From Hoylesella shahii DSM 15611 = JCM 12083 (GTDB lineage Bacteria > Bacteroidota > Bacteroidia > Bacteroidales > Bacteroidaceae), in the NCBI RefSeq assembly GCF_000613445.1, contig NZ_BAIZ01000035.1:1-33649 (forward strand): 33,649 bases of DNA, read 5' to 3'. Of this stretch, positions 1-9,085 are shown one piece after another. Position 1 is the first letter of the stretch. The number at the start of each line of letters is the position of its first letter. Under the pieces are notes generated by a model, which did not search any database, had not been told where the DNA came from, and saw only the letters and a program-made list of their open reading frames with translations. Position numbers and translations under genes: made by a program.

Positions 1-54
1 AGTTTATAAGGGAGGACTAATTAATGCTTCTATATACTTTCTACAAATTTGAAT

Positions 55-113
55 ATTATGGCTGTCCGGTAAAACGTTTTATGCATGAAAAAGTTCTACC
101 GGACAGCCATAAT
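55..113. repeat. Perfect 17-bp inverted repeat downstream of fcl
   Basis: Bases 55-71 and 97-113 are exact reverse complements (arm ATTATGGCTGTCCGGTA), separated by a 25-base loop. It lies about 65 bp past the fcl stop codon, where the manC-gmd-fcl transcript should end. There is no run of T after the stem on the minus strand, so it is not a textbook intrinsic terminator, but it could end or protect the 3' end of the mRNA. Confidence 0.6.
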
Positions 114-178
114 TTAAAATCTATAATAGATATCAAAGCAAGAAACACCGCAGCACAACAGAATGAATACTGTTGATA

Positions 179-1350
179 TTATGCTTTTAAGTCGTTTTGG
201 TACCAATCGAAGAGTTTTACTACGCCTTCATTAATTTCCACCCTGTGGTTCCAACCTAAATTGTGGAGCTTAGTTACGTCGGTTAGCTTGCGTGGCGTGC
301 CATCAGGTTTACCTGAATCGAATTGTATTTCACCTTTAAAACCAACAGCTTCTGCAATAAGTATAGCCAATTCTTTAATAGTAATTTCCTTTCCCGTTCC
401 AACATTGATGTGGCAGTTTCTTATTTCGCCCAATGCGGGGATGGCGCCACCTCGTCCTGCGTTAGAGTTTCGGTCGTTTTGACCGTTAGTTTCAGCTCCA
501 TAGAACACAGAAGAGTATTTCTCGATTCCGATGATGTCGCTAAAATTGACGTTAAGCAGTACGTGAACGCTGGCATCGGCCATGTCTTCGCTCCACAAAA
601 ATTCGCGAAGTGGTTTGCCTGTCCCCCACAATTGCACCACATTGTTGGTAATACCATATTTAGAAAGCACTTGCAAGATAGTGCCTTCTTCTGCATTACC
701 GTCAACGCCTTCTACAGGTCGCTTATTTAAATCGTTGCGTATAGCTTGCCAATCTTTCTCGTTGATTAGTTTGGCAAGATAAATTTTACGCATCATGGCT
801 GGCATTACATGGCTATTTTCTAAGTGGAAGTTGTCGTTTGGTCCATAAAGATTGGTTGGCATCACGGCAATATAGTTAGTGCCATATTGTAAGTTGTAGC
901 TTTCGCACATCTTTAAACCAGAAATTTTAGCCAATGCATACTCCTCATTTGTATATTCTAGAGGCGAAGTAAGCAGTTCATCTTCCTTTATAGGCTGCGT
1001 GGCATTCTTGGATAGATGCATGTTGAGCCTAAGAAAAGTAGCTTTTTAACTTTATGGCTGTACGATTCGCTGATAACATTGCATTGCATTTGCATGTTCA
1101 GCATAATGAAATCTGCTCGATAAAGCGAATTGGCCATGATGCCACCCACATGAGCAGCAGCCAAAACCACCGCTTCGGGTTGCTCTTTGTCGAAGAAGGT
1201 GCGCACCTGGGCTTGGTTGGTGAGGTCTAGTTCAGCATGAGTTCTGCCCACAAGTTTGTGATAACCTCTTGCTTCTAGGTTCTTCCAAATGGCCGAACCC
1301 ACAAGTCCGCGGTGTCCGGCCACATATATCTTTGTATCTTTATTTAGCAT
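179..1350 (-). CDS. fcl: GDP-L-fucose synthase (frameshifted in this sequence)
   Basis: GDP-4-keto-6-deoxy-mannose 3,5-epimerase/4-reductase, the last step of GDP-L-fucose synthesis. The N-terminal part (1350 down to about 1008) has the Rossmann NADPH motif GHRGLVGSA near residue 12 and ends in GSTCIYP, which carries the catalytic Ser. The rest, read one frame away, continues as KNATQPIKE and holds the catalytic pair in EEYALAK. One base is missing in an A run (minus strand) at about 1008-1009; adding one A restores an unbroken reading frame of about 390 codons. The length exceeds E. coli Fcl because of an Asn/Gly-rich insertion before the NVGTGKE segment; I recall similar insertions in Bacteroidales members. 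It starts 23 bp after the gmd stop and is the last gene of a three-gene unit. Family identity is certain; a genuine mutation is possible but less likely than an error. Confidence 0.9.
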
Positions 1351-1373
1351 TTTGTAGATAAAGTGGGGTGGGA

Positions 1374-2459
1374 CTATTCGGGTAATTGTGCCTTGAGATG
1401 CAATTTTTTAACAAAATGCATATCGTGTTCCACCATTTTCTTAATCAATTGCTTGAAAGACGTCTTCGTGGGGTTCCATCCCAGAAGCGTTTTAGCCTTA
1501 GTGGGGTCGCCAAGAAGCTGTTCCACCTCGCAAGGACGAAAATATTTGGGGTCGACCTCAATAAGAACACGGTTGGTTTGTACGTCAAAACCCTTCTCGT
1601 TTACACCCTGTCCTTCCCAGCGGATGTCAATCCCTGCTTCTTTAAAGGCTAGTTCGCAGAACTCGCGCACAGTGTGCATTTCTCCAGTAGCAATGACAAA
1701 GTCTTCCGGTTGTTCTTGTTGTAGCATCATCCACATACATTCCACATAGTCTTTTGCATAACCCCAGTCGCGTTTAGCATCTAGATTACCCAAGTAAAGT
1801 TTGTCTTGGAATCCCTGTTTAATACGACAAGCAGCAAGCGTAATCTTTCGTGTAACGAACGTTTCGCCTCTTCTCTCGCTCTCGTGATTGAACAAAATGC
1901 CGTTACAGCAATACATATCATAGCTTTCACGATAATTTTTTACAATCCAATAACCATAAAGTTTGGCCACCGAGTAGGGTGAACGAGGATAGAAAGGAGT
2001 GGTTTCTTTCTGCGGAACCTCTTGCACCTTACCATAAAGTTCGGAAGTAGATGCTTGGTATATGCGACATTGTTTCTCAAGACCGCAGATGCGCACAGCT
2101 TCAAGTAGTCTTAACACGCCCGTGGCGTCAACATCAGCGGTGTATTCGGGAACTTCGAACGACACTTTTACATGGCTTTGAGCAGCCAAGTTATAAATTT
2201 CAGTTGGTCGAACTTCACCAATGATACGAATAAGAGACGAAGAATCAGTCATGTCGGCCCAATGAAGATTTATGGGGCGCTGTTTTTTCATGTCCCTAAC
2301 CCATTCGTCTAGGTAGAGATGTTCAATTCTTCCAGTATTAAACGACGACGAACGCCTTAGTAATCCGTGTACATCGTAACCTTTTTCAGTTAAGAACTCA
2401 GCCAGGTAACTTCCATCTTGACCGGTGATACCCGTAATGAGTGCTACTTTTCTTTCCAT
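1374..2459 (-). CDS. gmd: GDP-mannose 4,6-dehydratase
   Basis: Converts GDP-D-mannose to GDP-4-keto-6-deoxy-D-mannose, the first committed step toward GDP-L-fucose. The 361-residue product starts with the NADP-binding motif [18 protein letters not shown] and the conserved [17 protein letters not shown] segment. It has the short-chain dehydrogenase catalytic pair in [10 protein letters not shown] and the family motif [16 protein letters not shown]. Length is normal for the family. It begins 12 bp after manC and ends 23 bp before fcl, so all three are very likely co-transcribed. The product feeds capsule or surface-glycan fucosylation; no sugar transferases for that lie in this window. Confidence 0.97.
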   Translation of the reverse strand: MERKVALITGITGQDGSYLAEFLTEKGYDVHGLLRRSSSFNTGRIEHLYLDEWVRDMKKQRPINLHWADMTDSSSLIRIIGEVRPTEIYNLAAQSHVKVSFEVPEYTADVDATGVLRLLEAVRICGLEKQCRIYQASTSELYGKVQEVPQKETTPFYPRSPYSVAKLYGYWIVKNYRESYDMYCCNGILFNHESERRGETFVTRKITLAACRIKQGFQDKLYLGNLDAKRDWGYAKDYVECMWMMLQQEQPEDFVIATGEMHTVREFCELAFKEAGIDIRWEGQGVNEKGFDVQTNRVLIEVDPKYFRPCEVEQLLGDPTKAKTLLGWNPTKTSFKQLIKKMVEHDMHFVKKLHLKAQLPE

Positions 2460-2471
2460 ATTTTTAGTGTG

Positions 2472-3535
2472 TTATTCGCTGAATTGTTTGATACGTTGTT
2501 CTTCGCTACGCTTGCAGATAAGCAAAACGCCATCTTGTTCGGCTACAATGCAATCGTCTAGTCCTTGTATAACCACGCGCTGTTGTTGAGTGGTGTGCAC
2601 GATACAGTTGTGCGAATCGAACATTTTAATATTGTTTCCGATGCAGCATTGCCATAAAGGTCGCGTTTTGATTGCTCCCAAAGGCTTCCCCAAGTACCCA
2701 AATCGCTCCATCCAAACTCAGCAGGGCAAACGAAAATCTCTTCGGCCTTTTCCATAATAGCATAGTCCACCGAGATGTTTTCGCATTGAGGATAAGCTTC
2801 ATCTATTTTAGCTTGCTCTCCGGGTGTGCCATAGTAGGGCATCAACCCTTCGAAGATTTTGCTCAATGCAGGCTGATAAACTCTGAAGGCGTTAACGATG
2901 GTGTGTACGCTCCAAATAAAGATGCCAGCATTCCAAAAATAGTTGCTTTTGCTAATATATTCTATGGCTGTGGGCAGGTCGGGTTTTTCGCGAAACGAAT
3001 CAACTCTAAACACCTCGGTGTTGCGGGCCGAATTAACGCTCAAGTCGGCCTGAATATATCCGTACCCAGTTTCGGGGCGAGTGGGTTTCATACCCAAAGT
3101 GAGTATAGCATCTGTTTCGCTTGTGAACTTAAGGCATGAGGTAACCACGCGTCTGAATTCCTGCACATTGGCAACCACATGGTCACTAGGTGTGACAATG
3201 ATGTTTGCATTGGGGCATTCTTTCTTAATTCGCCAGCTTACATAAGCGATGCAGGGAGCGGTGTTGCGTCTACAAGGCTCGAGTAGGATGTGCGTTGGGT
3301 CGATTTCGGGTAGCTGTTCTGCCACCACGCTTTGATATTTTTTGTTGGTAACAACCCAAATATTCGATAGGGGACATACAGTTGAAAACCTATCGAGCGT
3401 GAGTTGCAACAGCGAACGGCCTGTGCCAAGAACGTCGATAAACTGTTTTGGTTTCTCTTCGGTGCTCATTGGCCAGAACCTACTACCAACTCCACCTGCC
3501 ATGATGACGAGATGATTAAAATTATTCAAGCTCAT
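2472..3535 (-). CDS. manC: Mannose-1-phosphate guanylyltransferase (frameshifted near the 3' end)
   Basis: Makes GDP-mannose from GTP and mannose-1-phosphate, supplying the downstream gmd and fcl enzymes. The nucleotidyltransferase signature AGGVGSRFWPMSTEEKPKQF is at residues 13-32, followed by TPSDHVV and the ENISVDYAIMEKAEE segment typical of GMP-type enzymes. The main frame runs to about 2639, where it turns into unrelated residues; the next frame continues with GNNIKMFDSHNCIVHTTQQQ and ends in RIKQFSE. One missing G in a GG(G) run at 2638-2639 explains the switch, giving about 354 residues. There is no C-terminal isomerase domain, so this is the short single-function form. The first gene of the unit, with a promoter about 270 bp upstream. 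Confidence 0.92.
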
Positions 3536-3804
3536 AAAATCGTTATTTATATTTCCTTAATAGGTTGGTGACAGTAAAAACGAGGAATTTCGTCTTCATG
3601 TTGTGCGGTATTCGCAATCGTCAACGCATGTTTTACGACCTGCACACCCCCTTATTTTATGCTGGTTATTAATTATTTGAAGCAACACATCATGTTTAAT
3701 GCTAGATGTTAATTGTTCTTATTTAGTGAATGTCACGCAATAACTATTCGCTTTTATCGTTCATTATGTGCTGTATGCTTATCTTTCCAAGCTTTCACTG
3801 CAGG
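3536..3804 (-). other. Long predicted 5' leader of manC
   Basis: If the promoter at 3805-3834 is right, manC has an untranslated leader of roughly 260 bases. It contains no ORF of note, no tRNA and no riboswitch class that I recognise. A short leader is the rule elsewhere in this window, so the length hints at post-initiation control. Confidence 0.4.
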
Positions 3805-3834
3805 CAAAGTTAGCGTTTTTTTTTAAGTAAACAA
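3805..3834 (-). promoter_or_regulatory. Bacteroidota-type promoter for manC-gmd-fcl
   Basis: Read on the minus strand, TTTTG (ending near 3832) is followed after 19 bp by TAACTTTG (3812-3805). This matches the Bacteroides -33 TTTG / -7 TAnnTTTG consensus. It points away from the rpoD promoter 75 bp to the right. Confidence 0.65.
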
Positions 3835-3908
3835 AAACATTTAGTCATTTCTTTTTGACATATAGAAGGTCTGGCATGTTTTTTGGATGTATAAGAAGGA
3901 CGAAATAC

Positions 3909-3939
3909 TTGCATATGTGGTTTTTTTTTATTAACTTTG
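3909..3939 (+). promoter_or_regulatory. Promoter for rpoD
   Basis: TTG at 3909-3911 and TAACTTTG at 3932-3939 with a 20-bp spacer, matching the Bacteroidota housekeeping consensus. The expected start of transcription is about 60 bp before the rpoD ATG. Confidence 0.7.
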
Positions 3940-4003
3940 CAAGGTTTTACGGCATGTTTTAGTAATAAGTCAACAGACATTAAATTAGATGTGAGGTTTT
4001 AAA

Positions 4004-4876
4004 ATGAGGCAATTAAAAATTCAAAAAAGCATTACCAATCGCTCTAGCGAGGCACTTGACAAATATCTTGTTGAAATAGGTAGAGCCCCATTGATTTCAA
4101 TCGATGAGGAAATAGAACTTGCTCAAAAGATTAGAAAAGGTGGTCCTGAGGGTGAAAAGGCAAAAAACGAACTGGTTACAGCCAATCTGCGCTTCGTTGT
4201 TTCTGTTGCGAAACAGTATCAACATCAAGGTCTTACACTCACCGACTTAATTGACGAGGGTAATATTGGGCTAATTAAGGCAGCGCAGAAGTTCGATGAA
4301 ACGCGCGGCTTTAAGTTTATCTCGTATGCTGTTTGGTGGATTCGTCAAAGCATCTTGCAAGCAATCGCTGAACAAAGTCGTATCGTGAGGCTACCATTGA
4401 ACCAAGTTGGCTCGCTCAACAAAATCAATCACGAGATTAATAAGTTTGAACAGGAGAATCAACGACATCCTTCTGTTTCTGAATTGTCGGATGCAACCAA
4501 TCTCGATGAGGAGAAAATTGGGCAAAGCTTAATGGCAGATGGTCATCACGTAAGTATTGATGCGCCTTTCCAAGACGGCGAAGACAACTGTATGCTTGAC
4601 GTTATGGCATCTGGAGATGATAGTAGAACTGACAAACAGGCAGACCATGAGTCGATGGCTTTAGAACTAAACAGTGTGCTGGCTAAGGTGCTTAAAGACA
4701 GAGAAATTACCATTATACGCGAATGTTTTGGTATTGGTTGCCACGAAAAAGGTCTTGAAGAGATTGGCGACCAATTGGGATTGACCCGTGAACGCGTAAG
4801 GCAAATTAGAGAAAAGAGCATTGCTAAACTACGAGATAGCGGTAATGCAAAAATCTTAATGAAATATTTGGGCTAA
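4004..4876 (+). CDS. rpoD: Primary RNA polymerase sigma factor (RpoD/SigA)
   Basis: Housekeeping sigma factor directing RNA polymerase to TAnnTTTG promoters like those seen here. The 290-residue protein opens with a region 1.2-like segment (SSEALDKYLVEIGRAPLIS, about 14-32). Region 2 follows: ANLRFVVSVAKQYQHQGL, then DLIDEGNIGLIKAAQKFD, then FKFISYAVWWIRQSI. Region 3 is RHPSVSELSDATNLDEEKIG, and region 4.2 ends with GLTRERVRQIREKSIAKLR. Region 1.1 and the large non-conserved domain of proteobacterial RpoD are absent, as is normal for Bacteroidota. It has its own promoter and a terminator 28 bp after the stop, so it is probably monocistronic. Confidence 0.95.
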   Translation: MRQLKIQKSITNRSSEALDKYLVEIGRAPLISIDEEIELAQKIRKGGPEGEKAKNELVTANLRFVVSVAKQYQHQGLTLTDLIDEGNIGLIKAAQKFDETRGFKFISYAVWWIRQSILQAIAEQSRIVRLPLNQVGSLNKINHEINKFEQENQRHPSVSELSDATNLDEEKIGQSLMADGHHVSIDAPFQDGEDNCMLDVMASGDDSRTDKQADHESMALELNSVLAKVLKDREITIIRECFGIGCHEKGLEEIGDQLGLTRERVRQIREKSIAKLRDSGNAKILMKYLG

Positions 4877-4903
4877 CATTTCGTGCCCATTACAACTTTT
4901 GAT

Positions 4904-4936
4904 AACATCCTGCCACTTGTGTGGTGGGATGTTTTT
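4904..4936 (+). terminator. Intrinsic terminator after rpoD
   Basis: AACATCCTGCCAC (4904-4916) pairs with GTGGTGGGATGTT (4921-4933) with one mismatch and a TTGT loop, followed by a run of T. Orientation and position fit termination of the rpoD transcript. Confidence 0.75.
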
Positions 4937-4991
4937 GTTGGTACATCTTCAGGCAAATAGGAGAGAAGTTGTATTGTTTTCATTACTATGC

Positions 4992-5022
4992 TTGCTTAAT
5001 ATACCTTTTTTTAGTAAGTTTG
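4992..5022 (+). promoter_or_regulatory. Promoter for the tyrosine phosphatase gene
   Basis: TTG at 4992-4994, a 20-bp spacer, and TAAGTTTG at 5015-5022. It lies 26 bp upstream of the ATG at 5049, so it supports that start over the in-frame ATG at 4899, which would overlap the rpoD terminator. Confidence 0.65.
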
Positions 5023-5048
5023 CACTATTCATTATTATACACAACAAC

Positions 5049-5543
5049 ATGGAAGTTAAAGTAAAAAGCAAGTTGCTGTTTGTTTGTTTGGGAAACATTT
5101 GTAGGTCGCCAGCTGCAGAGGGTGTGATGAAGCAGGTGCTGGAAGACCGTGGTATGGCGAACTTATTTGAAGTAGACTCAGCAGGAATTGGTGGCTGGCA
5201 TGTGGGCGAGTTACCCGACAGCCGTATGAGAAAATGTGGTAATGCACGCGGATTTAGTTTTAATAGCAGGGCAAGGCAGTTCTCTGAAGAAGATTTCAAA
5301 CGTTTTGACCATATTTTTGTCATGGATAATGAGAATTGGAAAATGCTTTCACAAAAGACTAGCGACGCAAACGATATGGCTAAAGTGAAGATGCTGGTGA
5401 ATTATGCTACAAAACATCCCGCTGCAAAACTTATTCCCGACCCATATTACGGTAACGAAAAAGATTTTTTCTACGCGCTCGATCTTATAGAAGATGCAGC
5501 AAATGGCTTGGCCGATAAACTAGAAAAAGGAACTGAGATTTAA
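5049..5543 (+). CDS. Low-molecular-weight protein-tyrosine phosphatase
   Basis: Cytoplasmic phosphatase of the LMW-PTP family; relatives dephosphorylate tyrosine kinases of polysaccharide export or other proteins. The active-site loop CLGNICRS (residues 13-20) gives the CX5R signature, with Cys13 as nucleophile and Arg19 binding phosphate. The C-terminal DPYYG carries the general-acid Asp. The product is 164 residues, normal for the family. The reading frame is open further upstream, but the start at 5049 is preferred because the promoter lies between it and the upstream ATG, and because family members begin just before the LLFVCLGNICRSP strand. No kinase or export gene is adjacent, so the substrate cannot be named from context. 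Confidence 0.93.
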   Translation: MEVKVKSKLLFVCLGNICRSPAAEGVMKQVLEDRGMANLFEVDSAGIGGWHVGELPDSRMRKCGNARGFSFNSRARQFSEEDFKRFDHIFVMDNENWKMLSQKTSDANDMAKVKMLVNYATKHPAAKLIPDPYYGNEKDFFYALDLIEDAANGLADKLEKGTEI

Positions 5544-5717
5544 TGCGCTGCATTCTTTCCTGTGTCTGTCAAACTGAGAGCAATGCTTTTCTTATGTTAT
5601 TTTATCTGCTCAAGGTATAGTCATAAATTACTATTTAATAAGTAGTTGATATTAAAATCCTTAACCTTTACTTTTCGTTACGTGCTTGCATCTGCACACT
5701 AAACCATTAGATATAAA

Positions 5718-7883
5718 ATGAAGAATGATGAGATGAATTTAGCCTGGCAGTTTGTAAAAAACACAGGCACTAGCATTTTCCTTACCGGAAAAGCAGGTAC
5801 AGGTAAAACCACCTTCTTGCGTACACTGAAAGACAAACTTCCTAAACGAATGGTTGTAGTGGCGCCAACGGGTATTGCAGCTATCAATGCAAATGGTGTT
5901 ACCATTCATTCATTTTTCCAACTTCCTTTTGCACCCTACGCTCCAAATGCTACGTTTAAAACTGATGGAATTTACAGACTTAGCAAGGAAAAACAGCGCA
6001 TATTGCGAACGCTCGACTTATTGGTAATTGACGAAATAAGTATGGTAAGGGCCGATTTGCTAGATTCGGTGGATATGGTTTTACGTAGATATCGAGATAG
6101 AAGCAAGCCTTTCGGTGGTGTGCAACTGCTACTTATAGGTGACTTACAACAACTTCCACCCGTAGTGAAGGATGAAGAGTGGACCTTTTTAAGCACTTAT
6201 TACGACTCCCCTTACTTCTTTTCTAGCCTTGCCCTTAAGCAGATGGGATACATAACTATAGAACTGAAACAGGTGTATAGACAGAACGATCAGGAATTTC
6301 TTTCTCTACTGAATAAAATTCGTGATAACAAAGCCGACGAAAACACCTTTAACAAACTTAATAGCAGATACATACCCAATTTTGTTCCACCTTCTGGCGA
6401 AGATTATATTCGTCTAGTTACTCACAATTATCAGGCGCAGAATATCAATGAAAGTAAGTTGGCCGAGCTTCCAGGAACTACCAAACTTTACAAGGCCTCT
6501 ATAACGGGCGTTTTTCCCGAACAATCTTACCCCACAGAGTTTGTGCTTGAAATAAAAAATAATGCACAGGTGATGTTTGTTAAGAACGATAGTACTGGCA
6601 AAGGGCGTTACTATAATGGCATGCTTGGCAAAGTGGTGACTGTAAATGCACGTGGTATAACTGTAAAAGGTAATGAGACGGGGGAGTTAATCGAACTCCA
6701 ACCCGAAGAATGGACTAATACAAAATATGTTTTAAACAAAGAGACGCACGAGATTGAAGAGGAAGTAGAAGGCACTTTTAAACAATTCCCTTTGCGATTG
6801 GCATGGGCTGTTACCATTCATAAAAGTCAAGGACTTACTTTTGAACATGCCATTATCGATGCGCAACACTCGTTTGCCCATGGACAGACATATGTTGCTT
6901 TGAGCCGTTGTAAAACATTAGAAGGCTTAGTGCTTAGTGCGCCACTTTCTGCTAGTGCTGTTATCTGCGATGAAAAGATAACTCGGTTTAACCAAGACGC
7001 CTCTGCTTCTAAGCCCACCAGAGAAGTTCTTGTGCAAATGCAGCGTGCTTACGAGCTGTATTTAATTGACGAACTATTCGACTTCAGACCCATTGGCATC
7101 GCATTCGAACGCATGACACGTTTTATTGATGAACATTTTGCGCGTAAATATCCACGTTTACTTCAAGAATATCGACAAACTAGGCCCATCCTTAACGAGA
7201 TGGTGGCAGTGGCTGCTAAGTTTAGAGGGCAATACACGCAGATGTTGATAGCGAACCACGAAACCGAAATAAGTAAAGATGTGTTGCAGCGTATTCGTTC
7301 GGGAGCTGCTTATTTTCATAAACGTGTGGGGCTGTTGCTTGAGTTGCATCGGAAAAGTAAAATAGATACCGATAATAAGGCACAGAAGAAAACGCTTAAA
7401 GAACGTTATGCAGATGTAAATGAAGTGCTAGACTTTAAATGGAATTTGCTTAAATACGAAAGTAGGGAGGACGTGACGTTTGGCGTAAGCGATTACCTAT
7501 TGGCTAAGGCAAAATTGCTGTTGGGTGCATTGAATGATGAAAAGGGTATTGTGAAGAAGGTTAAGGAGACAAAGCCCAAGATTGATACAAAATTGGCAAC
7601 CTTTAATCTCTATCGTTTAGGGATGAGTGTTGGCGAAATAGCCAAACGTCGCGAGCTGTCAACTTCCACTATTTACGGTCATTTAGCGCATTATGTAGGC
7701 GAAGGCACTATCGAAATTTCACAGTTTGTTAACGAGAAGAAACGGCAAGAGATAACCCGTTATTTGATGAAACATCCTGAAGAAAAGAAAACTGCTAGTG
7801 AAGTAAAAGCTGAAGTTAGTCAGGATATAAGTTATGAAGACATCCGTTTTGTGATGGCCACGTATTACAAAAACAAAAAGTAG
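5718..7883 (+). CDS. Pif1/RecD-type superfamily 1B helicase with C-terminal helix-turn-helix region
   Basis: ATP-dependent DNA helicase of 721 residues. Walker A is GKAGTGKT (24-31), motif II is VIDEIS (about 104-109) and motif III is GDLQQLPPV (141-149). Motifs V/VI appear as WAVTIHKSQGLTFEHA and TYVALSRCKTLEGL. This order is that of Pif1/RecD-like enzymes that translocate 5' to 3'. The part after about residue 440 is helical and not a known helicase core. Residues 626-670 (LYRLGMSVGEIAKRRELSTS) resemble a helix-turn-helix of the kind found at the C-terminus of RecQ-like proteins. I recall related proteins annotated only as AAA ATPase/helicase in Bacteroidales. Likely role: DNA repair or replication restart; the exact substrate is unknown. 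Confidence 0.88.
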   Translation: MKNDEMNLAWQFVKNTGTSIFLTGKAGTGKTTFLRTLKDKLPKRMVVVAPTGIAAINANGVTIHSFFQLPFAPYAPNATFKTDGIYRLSKEKQRILRTLDLLVIDEISMVRADLLDSVDMVLRRYRDRSKPFGGVQLLLIGDLQQLPPVVKDEEWTFLSTYYDSPYFFSSLALKQMGYITIELKQVYRQNDQEFLSLLNKIRDNKADENTFNKLNSRYIPNFVPPSGEDYIRLVTHNYQAQNINESKLAELPGTTKLYKASITGVFPEQSYPTEFVLEIKNNAQVMFVKNDSTGKGRYYNGMLGKVVTVNARGITVKGNETGELIELQPEEWTNTKYVLNKETHEIEEEVEGTFKQFPLRLAWAVTIHKSQGLTFEHAIIDAQHSFAHGQTYVALSRCKTLEGLVLSAPLSASAVICDEKITRFNQDASASKPTREVLVQMQRAYELYLIDELFDFRPIGIAFERMTRFIDEHFARKYPRLLQEYRQTRPILNEMVAVAAKFRGQYTQMLIANHETEISKDVLQRIRSGAAYFHKRVGLLLELHRKSKIDTDNKAQKKTLKERYADVNEVLDFKWNLLKYESREDVTFGVSDYLLAKAKLLLGALNDEKGIVKKVKETKPKIDTKLATFNLYRLGMSVGEIAKRRELSTSTIYGHLAHYVGEGTIEISQFVNEKKRQEITRYLMKHPEEKKTASEVKAEVSQDISYEDIRFVMATYYKNKK

Positions 7884-7898
7884 TACGACTTTAAAGTG

Positions 7899-7974
7899 TT
7901 GAGTGTACAAGTTAACAGCATGATGAACAGATGTATTATTGAGTGGACGAGTTAACTAGTTGAGTTGTTGACAA
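7899..7974. repeat. Two spaced copies of an 18-bp repeat plus a partial third
   Basis: TTGAGTGTACAAGTTAAC (7899-7916) recurs as TTGAGTGGACGAGTTAAC (7939-7956), 40 bp on, with two differences. A third, degraded piece TTGAGTTGTTGACAA lies at 7960-7974. The array sits just after the helicase stop codon in the convergent gap and does not code for anything visible. Confidence 0.6.
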
Positions 7975-8008
7975 ACTTACGAATTAGCTTGCAGCAGACA
8001 AAAATGTG

Positions 8009-8079
8009 TTTAACTCTTTCACCTTTTCACTCTTTCCCACTTCACCCATTCCCACTTTCATCCTTTCACCTTTTCACCT
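8009..8079. repeat. Imperfect 8-bp tandem repeat (TTTCACCT on the plus strand)
   Basis: Nine consecutive units: TTTAACTC, TTTCACCT, TTTCACTC, TTTCCCAC, TTCACCC (7 bp), ATTCCCAC, TTTCATCC, TTTCACCT, TTTCACCT. Plus strand is almost purely pyrimidine, minus strand purine. The right end overlaps the last codons and the stop of the reconstructed permease gene. Confidence 0.75.
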
Positions 8080-9078
8080 TTATCATGATATACACAATTA
8101 CCGGTGCACCAATTAATGGAGTTATAGCGTTTAGGGGAATAATGCCTCCGCTTGCTGGTAGATAGCAAAGTAACGAACAAAGTAGGGCCACTCCACAGCT
8201 AGAAGAATGGTTGCTGGTAAGAGTAGGCGATGGTCTTCAGTGCCAGTTATCAAACGGGCAAGATGTGGAACGGCTAAACCAATAAAGGAAATTGGACCGC
8301 AGAATGCAGTTGTTACGGCTGTTAACACGCCTGTAACTGCAAGTAATGCAAAACGTGTTCGGCCCACATTAACACCCAAACTTTGAGCATATTGTTCGCC
8401 TAAGGTGAGGGCATTAAGCGGTTTAATAAGAAGTAAAGAACAAGCCAAGCCCAATAATACTGTTGTGCAGAAAAAGGGAATGTTTGCTAACGAGACACCA
8501 CCAAAGCTGCCCATACCCCAAATTAGATAGGATTTTACGCCCTGGTCGGTAGCGAAAAAGTTAAGTAAAGATATTCCTGACGAAGCTAAATAGCCAATCA
8601 TAATACCGATAATAAGCAGGGAAACATTGTTGCGAATACGCGTGGAGAAAGCTAATATAATGAGAGTTACGATGATTGCGCCAGTAAACGAGGCGAATAA
8701 GATGGCTGTGAATCCACTTAAATTCACCGTTTCTATAGACACGTTGCCACCTAAAAAAAGCATTACAATGGCCACTGCCAGTGCTGCACCGCTGTTAATA
8801 CCAAATATTCCTGGACCAGCTAAAGGGTTGCGAAAAGCAGTTTGAAGCATCAAACCACTAACAGACAATGCTCCGCCACAACATAATGCTGTGAGTGCTT
8901 GTGGCAATCGGTTTTCAATGATAATATAATTCCATAATTCATTATCGACTTTTTGTCCCAGGATGATGTTTAAGACACTTTTAAATGGCACGCTAACAGA
9001 GCCAATTAAGAGGTTCAGCCCTAACAAAATCAGGATAAATACTAACAGCACGACAAATTTTACAGGAATTAAGCGCAT
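8066..9078 (-). CDS. FecCD/BtuC-family ABC transporter permease (frameshifted near the 3' end)
   Basis: Inner-membrane permease for uptake of an iron chelate, haem or cobalamin. Many hydrophobic segments run through the protein; family hallmarks are ENRLPQALTALCCGGALSVSG, LMLQTAFRNPLAGPGIFGIN and the late FCGPISFIGLAVPHLARLI (the coupling helix that meets the ATPase). The frame goes out at about 8197 and would end early at 8131; one missing T there restores CGVALLCSLL, then LPASGGIIPLNAITPLIGAP, to a TGA at 8066-8068, giving about 337 residues, normal for the family. It starts 7 bp after the binding-protein gene. No ATP-binding subunit follows: the next gene is the convergent helicase. Substrate not determinable from sequence alone. 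Confidence 0.9.
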
Positions 9079-9085
9079 GCTACTA

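Noticed and set aside
988..1021. Two separate genes for the fcl halves
   Set aside because: Both halves belong to one GDP-fucose synthase and meet exactly at a run where one base is missing.
4899..5048. Upstream start for the tyrosine phosphatase
   Set aside because: That start lies in the rpoD terminator and before the gene's promoter.
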